A stretch of DNA of 64,000 nt from Pachyseris speciosa (taxonomy: Eukaryota > Cnidaria > Anthozoa > Scleractinia > Pachyseridae), in assembly GCA_016490735.1 (NCBI GenBank), contig JAEMWC010000008.1:285001-349000 (forward strand), given 5' to 3'. The notes beneath the pieces are model-generated. The model had not been told where the DNA came from. It worked only from the letters and a program-made list of their open reading frames with translations, and did no database searches. Position 1 is the stretch's first letter. Each line of letters begins with the position of its first letter. This document shows positions 56,846 through 64,000 of this stretch, piece after piece. Position numbers and translations under genes: made by a program.

Positions 56846-58182
56846 CGCTTCGGCAGGGACTGAAATATAAGAAAACACTGCGGCTGGAACTTAAAGGGCG
56901 GATACAAACAAACCCAATGTGCACGGCTCAACAACATGCAACCAATTTGTTGATATCAACAACTTTAAACAGCTTTACAGAAAAAGAACCCTTATTTTTA
57001 TTATTTTTCTTTCTTTTAATAAATCGTGGGGAAACGGAATCCGAAAACTACTGATGACCAGTTATCTGGTAAAACTCACGCTCTATCAAACGTACCATAA
57101 AGGCGATTCTTGCGTTACAGAAAATTCTGTTGGATTACTTTTTACCAACTCTATGAATTGAAGTGGCACACTTAACGTTACATTGTTCACACGGAAAATC
57201 AAAATGGGTCACGTTTTACCAAGCCGGCCACTAGATAAAAACAACTGCTTCCTGATGTTTTACAGGTTCGCACGATGTTAGCCGCGAGTTTGCTGCACGT
57301 GCAATTTAGATTCAGTTATCACGTGCATCAAGCTAAAGTACGCAAAAAACTTCTCGACTCTCCTGACAGGATAAAAGAACGCAATATAAATCAGTCCTCT
57401 TAAGTTAAGAGTCTTAACGAAAGACATCACTCGGAAAACGCGCTTATTTCGGTATTTGTGTGTCGGTTAATATTAGACTAAATTTTAAGTAAAGACCGAC
57501 GGATGAAATCTTTATTTTAATTAGACTACTTGTATTGGGTCGGTCACCCATTCTTAGTCTAAAGACGTCATAAAATAACAGTTAGAAAACATTATAAATG
57601 GCTAAATGAACAACAAAGGGTTTTTTTCGTTGCTCTTATCGTTGCTGTTTATATAGGCAGTCTTGTATGGCAATTTTCCCTCAGCTATTCTTGTTTCTCT
57701 TTTTAACTTGTTCAAGCTTGTATCCCGAGTTTTTCATAATATCATATTGCATCACCCTATATTGTACTACACTTGATATGAAGCAGAGCGTTTCCGTTTC
57801 TTTTCAAGGTTCGGACAAACAATATCGTTGAAAGCGGCTCAAGCAAAGGCTGCGGGGCTCAAAATTAGTCTGCAAATCTAATATCTCGTGCATGTTACTA
57901 ACAGGAAGACCACAGGAAACCATTGATTAAAAGCAGTGTACAGTATATTGGAGATACCGGCTTGAGAAAGATACCGTACGTACTTCAAAACTTCCCGTTT
58001 GATATTACATGTAAAGTTCAAACACTTGCGGGCAAATTAAATGCGGCTTTTTTGAGATCAAAGTTTTTTCTATAAAAACCTCTGCGGTTTTTGCGTTCGC
58101 TCATCCTATTTCCTAGCGGAAACTAAATAACTTCAATATATCAGAGCATATCACTTTTGATTACAAAAATGAGCAATATTCA
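56846..58182. other. No gene seen
   Basis: Only short frames (56919-57161); no recognisable repeats. Confidence 0.45.
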
Positions 58183-59450
58183 ACTACCGGCCCTTAGACA
58201 AACCTATAGTTAGCACCACGGCCAAAAAAGTTCACCGATTGATTCAATCGCTACTTCAAGAAGGCCACATAGATGACATGACGGCTAAATGGCTCTCCTT
58301 GACGCCAGACCCTCCGCGAATACCAGTACACACTTACAAAGATTCATCCTATCATATCAGGGTGTGACGGCCCTACAGAAAGGATCTCAGCTTTTGTTGA
58401 CCGCCTCATTCAGCCAATAGCACAAAAGCAAGCCTCGTATCTTAAAGATACAACAGACTTTATTAACTTCATCGAAAAGACTAAACTGCCTAAAGATACA
58501 ATTCTTGTCTCAATGGACGTCACCAGCCTCTACACGAACATACCACAGGAGGAGGGTATTACAACTGTATGCGAAGCATACGAAGATTTTTATGAGAGAA
58601 AACCCCCATTCCTACCAGGTTTTTAAGAGAAATGCTAAGTCTGATTCTACAAGAAAACTCGTTCCAATTCAATGGAAAAGATTACCTCCAAACTCATGGA
58701 ACAGCCATGGGTACGAAAATGGCCGTAGCTTTCGCTAACATTTTTATGGCCAAAATGGAAAAAGAAATACTCAGACAGAGCGACACAAAACCAATCGTCT
58801 GGAAAAGATTCATCGATGACGTCATATCTATGTGGAACACAAGCAGAGACAAAATAGAAGATTTTCTTCTAAAGGCAAACAGTTTTCACCCAACGATAAA
58901 ATTCACGGCTGAAATCTCAGAGACAGAAACTACATTCTTGGACACGAAAGTGTACAAAGGTGTTAGATTCACTTAAGAGTCTATTCTTGACGTGCGAACG
59001 CATTTCAAAACTACAGAAACCTTTCAATACACGAATTTCTATTCGTGTCACCCACCAGGCGTCGCAAAAGGCTTTATCAAAGGAGAAGCGTTAAGGCTTC
59101 TAAGAACAAATTCGTCTCGTATTAGCTTTGAGGAAAATATGAGCAATTTCAAAACACGCCTGCAGAATAGAGGTTACCCAGCTAGAATTGTAGAAAAACA
59201 CCTTTCAGAGATTAAATTCTCTGACAGAGAAATGTCGCTAGCACAGAAAAACGATACCGCACGTAAGAAAATACTGCCTTTTGTAACACAATACCATCCA
59301 GCGTTGCCTAACCTAAAGGACACACTAATGGGGAGATGGCACCTTATAGACAATCAACCACAACTGAGAAATATCTTTAAGGAGCCCCCCATTATCTCAT
59401 ATCGTAAGGGAAAATCCCTAAAAGACATCCTAGTCAAAGCCAAGCTATGA
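58183..59450 (+). pseudogene. Penelope-like element reverse transcriptase relic
   Basis: Order of pieces: LLQEGHIDDMTAKWLSL (about 58250-58300); after a deletion, GCDGPTERISAFVDRLI (58365-58415); RT block A, SMDVTSLYTNIP (58508-58545); block B, NGKDYLQTHGTAMGTKMA with FANIFMAKMEK (58670-58765); catalytic FIDDVISMW (58810-58836); TTFLDTKVYKG; then FSSCHPPGV-type YSCHPPGVAKGFIKGEALRL (59040-59100) and the thumb region to RKGKSLKDILVKAKL. Disruptions are a deletion near 58350, a one-base shift near 58600 and a TAA at 58974-58976. Cys codons after 59470 may be the remnant of the linker before a GIY-YIG endonuclease, which I cannot find. Inactive. Confidence 0.88.
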
Positions 59451-60720
59451 AGGCGTTATAGGTTATTCATCTGCGAACTGCAGGAGTCGTGCAGGCTTGT
59501 CAACACTTTTACCATTCTGAATATTACATTGATATCTTGACTTCATTTTCAAGTGATAAATGTAACGGTCAAATGTATTTCAAAAAGTTTTCTCCTTCAT
59601 ATCACTTTTGCCAAATATTGAAAAGTAGTACATCCAGTCTCTTTCGCAGCTGAATTGGTCAAAATTCCCCTGATTAATTAAAGAAGATTAACTTATTTCA
59701 TGCAGCTAGTTAAAGAGAGTTAACCAGGATAAATTAATTTTAGTCAGTTATTCTTAATTTGTCAGTTATTCTTAATTTGTCAATTAGCTTTTCTTTGAAT
59801 GGTCCACTTCTGGATTTCTTCCACATATTCAACAAAAACAAACCACGATCAACGCAAGATTGGATCACTTTCTATTGAGTCACTTATTTTCATCCACAGA
59901 TTTGACTGAGTCCCGGACTCCCGGGGGGGTACTCCCTACAATGGCCTATACGGGGAGGCTCCGCCCGAAAGGGGTACCTTTTTCAAGCTCCAGGTATATG
60001 AAAGAGTAGTGAGGGATTTGACGAGTCTAAGTATATGAAAGGGTAGGGAAATCTTTCATTTAGGTATTTAAAAGGGCCTTTCATAAAATATTTCGAACAC
60101 ACATACCTTATGACTGTACTGTTTTAATTTATTAAACGCTATGAAAATGACAAGAAGACTTCCTGTTTTAGGTATGAAAAGGGGGTGCTATTTGTCAATA
60201 GAAGGTATACGAAATGGGTACCTTTTCTGTCCAGAATGGTATAATGGTTCGGACCACTACAACAACTGAGGACTCCGTCAGGCCTCCTTTTACAGTAGGC
60301 GATAAACGTGGTTAATCTGCTCCATGAAAGATTTTCTTCCCAATAGCAAAGCTTCTCGCTCCATTTTTGCAGCGAGGGCCGCACTGCATGGGCCTGTTTT
60401 TTTCTTAAGGTTAAACATGTACAAGGCTAGTGTAAAATCTTGCGGGTCAGCTTGTTAAGCTGCATTTAATGATCCCGCATACAGCCTTTCTTAATGGTTA
60501 TCCCTGTGTCCCTTCACATCGACTCAACGGGAAAGAACAAACCAAGTCCCAGACTAAGAATTCAGTCCTGTCACCCACCTCCTCCTGTAAGACATCTATC
60601 GTCTTCTTCGGTTCTTTTAACCCTCTTATTAATTATTAATTAGAGTTTCTAGATTCTGTATTCCTTATTCCGGATACAGGATTTCAGATTCCACGTTTTA
60701 GGTAAACCCCTGGAAAACAA
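59451..60720. repeat. Spacer with GGGGTACTCCC repeat
   Basis: From about 59915 to 60250, CCGGACTCCCGGGGGGGTAC, ATGGCCTATACGGGGAGGCT and repeated GTATATGAAAGRGTAG / GGTATACGAAATGGGTAC words form a G-tract repeat. It looks distantly like the 32.4-kb element, without a clear right terminus. The rest is empty of genes. Confidence 0.6.
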
Positions 60721-61090
60721 TAGGGCCATTTATACGGGAGGAAATAAGACGCGTCTTATCTAAGACGCGACTTAAATAGGACGCGAACTGTACCGTTTAT
60801 ACCTTCCCGTCCTACATAAGACGCGAAGATCTCGTATAAATGGTTCGCGTCTTATTTTTGATACAGCCTCGCTTACCCGCCAAGATGGAGCGCTGTAGCA
60901 AGAAACAAAACCGTGCTGACCTGTTATTTTAAGAAGAGACTTTCTCAGAGATTTTTTTCTTATGAAGACCACGCCGTAGCATACGCCTTATTCATAAATA
61001 CTGGAAAATACTAAATAGCAAGGACCACCGTTGCAAAATAGAAGAGCCGGATCCTGTAATAGATCTAACCAGCTATAAAATTGTAAACTA

Positions 61091-61526
61091 GAAAACGGTA
61101 AGAAACAAGCAAGGCTGGTTACACGGCTAGGAATATATATTTAAACCAATATTTCGGGAGGCACAGCCTTCCTTCATCAGGGTGTTACATATTATGACCC
61201 TAAGATGAAACGACGTTACAGTTTTAAAAAAAGTTGTACATGTAACATGATATTATAATAAAGGTAAACAATACAACGTAAAATAAAAAAACGTTACAGT
61301 TTGAAAATTTGAAAAAAACGTAACAAGAAAACAAAAAGATAGGTATTATATTTCTTCTTTTCTGTTGATACCTAACGGTTCAAGAGTTTGACCTCTATCA
61401 ATTAGATATGCTTCTCTGGCTCTTCGTACACCGTCACGATGAAGGAAGGCTGTGCCTCCCGAAATATTGGTTTAAATATATATTCCTGGCCGTGTAACCA
61501 GCCTTGCTTGTTTCTTACCGTTTTCT
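61091..61526. mobile_element. Foldback insertion inside the transposon
   Basis: GAAAACGGTAAGAAACAAGC, then GGCTGGTTACACGGC, ATATATATTTAAACCAATAT and TCGGGAGGCACAGCC, make an 87-bp arm (61091-61177). Its reverse complement is at 61440-61526 with very few changes. The 260 bp between are AT-rich. AATATTTCGGGAGG...CCTTCCTTCATCAGG resembles terminal sequences I associate with Penelope-like elements (memory-based inference). Confidence 0.75.
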
Positions 61527-61607
61527 TTATTCATAAATGGCGGACGCGCGGTTGAGACCTGAGCCGAGTTCACGAAAACGAGGCTTAAGAGGCATTATAT
61601 AACAAAG

Positions 61608-63226
61608 ATGGCGTCGAAATCGAACACTCAGTGTTGCGTACCATTGTGTACACAAAGAGGGCGTATTGGTCCAAAAGGAGAATGAATTGGATTTTTCAAG
61701 TTTCCAGATGAAGAAGGAATAAAGAAGCGATGGATACATGCTATACGGAGAGATGTTGGGAGATTTTTTCGCATCACCGAGGCAGCAAAAGTGTGTTCGT
61801 TACATTTTAAGGTTAATGACTTACTAAAGGGTCTTGGTGGACGTATGTCTCCAAAGGCAAGTGCAGTTCCCTCGATATTTGCTTGGAAACAAACCTCACC
61901 ACGAAAGCGCCCGCCTCCCACCGAAAGGTCCTATCAACGACAGCAAAAAGAGGGGGGATCTGCCGCAGGAAAAGAGTCTCTCTCAGTGTCAATTACATCA
62001 ACTGAATTTGCGTGCTTGTCTTCGGAGCCTGAAATGTTCATCAGCAAAACACATGAAGCTGCAGGTGATATTCCTAAAAGAGGTACTAACGAAACCACTA
62101 TCTTAGGAGCCGCCAATACCACTCTTTGCTCAGTTAATGAATCACCTTCTACTGAAAAAGAGCTCAATGAGTCCATCAAACAATTAAGGCTGCTTAAACA
62201 AAAATGCACAGATCTCGAAAAGAAAGTTTCAGATTTGGAAGATAAATGTCAAGCACTGCAATCAAATGTCTTCTCACTCAGCTGGTTTACCTCTGATGAG
62301 GCAAATGTCGTTTCATACAGGCTTTCCTAACTATAAAGTATTCTTGGCAACCTTTGAACATTTAGATCCTGGGGATAATGGAGAAAAGATCAGATACTGG
62401 TTGTCAGGTGATAAAGAGATACATTCAGAACACTATCACTCTCCACCACAATTAGGTGTAAAGAGGGGTAGACCAAGATCACTCAAGCCACAAGAGGAAT
62501 TTTTTCTCACTTTATGTCGCTTAAGACAGGGGTTTGCAGAAACCCACCTTTCCCATCTGTTTAATGTTTCTCAGGCAACTGTTAGTAGGGTCATTTATAA
62601 GTTGGATCAATTTCATGTATCTTCGATTTGGAGTGGCTAACATTTGGCCTTCAAGAGAAGCTGTCAACATAACAATGCCTGAAGATTTCAGGAAGGCATA
62701 TCCCAGTACAAGAGTTATAATTGACTGCACTGAAGTAAAGTGTGCTATGCCCAGTAGCTTGTTGCTAAATAGTGAGTTGTTCAGTGCTTACAAGAATCAT
62801 ACTACACTAAAGGGGCTTGTGGGAATCTCTCCATCTGGTGCTATCACGTTTATAAGCTAACTGTATACAGGAAGTATATCAGACTGAGAAATTGTAGAAA
62901 GATCAGGCATACTTGACCTGCCATTCAATGAGGGAGACTCAGTAATGGCTGATAAAGGTTTCACTATAAGTGACATCTTACCTTTAGGAGTGTCTTTGAA
63001 TATTCCACCATTCCTGGGAACATCCACACAAATGCCCCCTGAAGATGTTGTGAGAACTCAGGAGATTGCACGGCTGCGGATCCATGTTGAACGGGCAATT
63101 AATAAAATAAAAAACTTTCACATATGGGATAGTATTATCCCAATGAATCTCTTTGGGGTTGCAAATCAGATGTGGTCTGTTTGTGGATTTCTTTGCAACA
63201 TCCAAGATCCTATCATTTCAAACTGA
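61608..63226 (+). pseudogene. THAP + HTH_Tnp_4 + DDE_Tnp_4 transposase, disrupted
   Basis: Starts MASKSNTQCCVPLCTQRG; a TGA at 61683-61685 breaks the THAP domain, which then continues through FFKFPDEEG, KVCSLHF (C-x2-H) and the AVPSIF box (about 61866-61883). A coiled coil (KQKCTDLEKKVSDLEDKCQA, about 62200-62260) follows. A one-base shift near 62310 leads to FHTGFPNYKVFLATF and a helix-turn-helix (LSHLFNVSQATVSRVI, about 62550-62600). Another shift near 62610 leads to the nuclease domain: first Asp in VIIDCTEV (62723), then TAA at 62858 and TGA at 62885, second Asp in MADKGF (62951), Glu in RIHVERAI (63089). All three catalytic acids survive, but two frameshifts and three stops make it inactive. 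It could be a young, mobilisable copy. Confidence 0.9.
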
Positions 63227-63731
63227 CACAAAATAGAAGGTTTCAGACTATTGCTGATTTGCAGTGGAATCTTGAAACTTGCATTTTTATACTGTATAGT
63301 GTTTTTCCAAAACAAAGTTGCAAAGAAATCAATAGAAATCCGAGAAGAGTCGGAAGAAAGCGATATACGGATTGGTGCGACTGATGGCAGGTTAAAGAAG
63401 GAAGGTGCTGAATTCACTTTTGGCTCTCCCGGCCATCTTTTGCAAAGCTTTGCAACCAATTACGCTATCTAATCATAAGACAAGCTCATGTTGCTGTTGC
63501 TTTTATGCAAGAGCACTTGCAGTTCACGTCTTATTTAGGACGCGAAACCATTTATACGAGGAAGTTCACGTCTTAATTAAGACGCGGACAAAATAAGAAC
63601 AGCTGAAGACCATGTTCTAAGATAAGACGCGTCTTATGTAAGACGCGACTTAAATAAGACGCGAACGCTTATTTTGTACCATTTATACGATCAGTTCGCG
63701 CGTCTTATTTTCTCCCGTATAAATGGCCCTA

Positions 63732-64000
63732 ATGTCTACCGCAAAATCAACATGCCAGACGAAGGCGTTGTCAGTCAACGAAGACCAACTGAAGTGTTTT
63801 GCAAAACTGATAGTTAATGTTATTAACATCGTAGGAAAAAGATAAACAATGTTTACTTCCACGCTGGCGAAGAAATCTAGAAACATTGCCCTGAGATATC
63901 GAAGAACCTTCAAAATCCACCGAATGTTGTGGCGAGAAACATGATCAAATGAAAAGATCGCAATCATTCTGGTGCCTAGCACGTGACATAGATCGGTGAC
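63732..64000. other. No gene seen
   Basis: A minus-strand frame (63683-63982) overlaps the transposon end and has no recognisable domain. Confidence 0.5.

Larger units (their letters stand above)
60721..63731. mobile_element. THAP/DDE_Tnp_4 DNA transposon, 3.0 kb
   Basis: TAGGGCCATTTATACGGGAG at the left and CTCCCGTATAAATGGCCCTA at the right are perfect inverted ends, with TA as the likely target duplication. Both subterminal regions (60745-60870 and 63525-63700) are packed with AAGACGCG and its complement CGCGTCTT, plus CCATTTATACGA words. It encodes one broken transposase (61608-63226) and carries a 436-bp foldback (61091-61526) before it. Termini differ from the 23.7-kb element although the transposases are related. 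TA duplication, THAP and DDE_Tnp_4 together recall the ISL2EU/Harbinger-like groups; exact assignment is open. Confidence 0.9.

Noticed and set aside
1..64000. CRISPR array, operon or bacterial defence island
   Set aside because: No regularly spaced direct repeats with unique spacers, no bacterial gene organisation; repeats present are eukaryotic transposon remnants.

Overview
This is a repeat-rich, AT-rich eukaryotic window. It most likely comes from an anthozoan cnidarian, probably a stony coral. That assignment is inference. It rests on an animal-type CaM kinase II gene with a GT-AG intron structure, a rhodopsin-like GPCR of a divergent single-exon kind, and many small TA-flanked inverted-repeat elements, tRNA-derived repeats, a CR1/Jockey-like LINE, a Penelope-like element and THAP/DDE_Tnp_4 transposons. 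Gene density is low. Most of the 64 kb is mobile-element debris, introns or sequence in which I see nothing.

Layout. At 0-6 kb lie tRNA-like units inside palindromic repeats and a (AT)n tract. At 6.4, 19.8 and 30.1 kb are three small single-pass membrane-protein ORFs, all on the minus strand. The second and third share a clear membrane-segment signature. At 12.5-16.1 kb are a MITE, a broken LINE reverse transcriptase, more MITEs and a tRNA-derived SINE. At 18-28 kb are further MITEs, a 1.26-kb near-perfect palindrome (22.1-23.35 kb), a decayed 2.4-kb transposon whose ends match the nearby MITEs (23.7-26.2 kb), and a 1.3-kb G-tract foldback with nested insertions. At 31-34 kb are MITEs and a tRNA-containing palindrome nested in an iteron-bearing MITE just upstream of a gene.

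The main gene is a CaMKII-like kinase on the plus strand. Its exons are at 34428-35117, 41769-41891 and 45768-46412. The first two encode an apparently intact catalytic domain. The third carries the autoinhibitory/calmodulin-binding segment and the hub (association) domain, but it is broken by several single-base frameshifts and lacks one residue in the calmodulin-binding helix. Introns 1 and 2 hold MITEs and tRNA-like fragments. Beyond it, 46.4-54 kb is repeats only. A GPCR gene lies on the minus strand at 54.3-55.2 kb.

The right end contains a cluster of hyphenated-palindrome iterons (56.5-56.84 kb), a Penelope-like reverse transcriptase relic (58.2-59.45 kb), and a 3.0-kb THAP/DDE_Tnp_4 transposon (60.72-63.73 kb). 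The transposon has long subterminal AAGACGCG arrays and a nested foldback.

No CRISPR, operon or other prokaryote-type system is present. The items I judge most worth following are the small membrane-protein family, the frameshifted hub exon, and the tRNA-cored palindromic repeats that each end in a hairpin containing a T-run.
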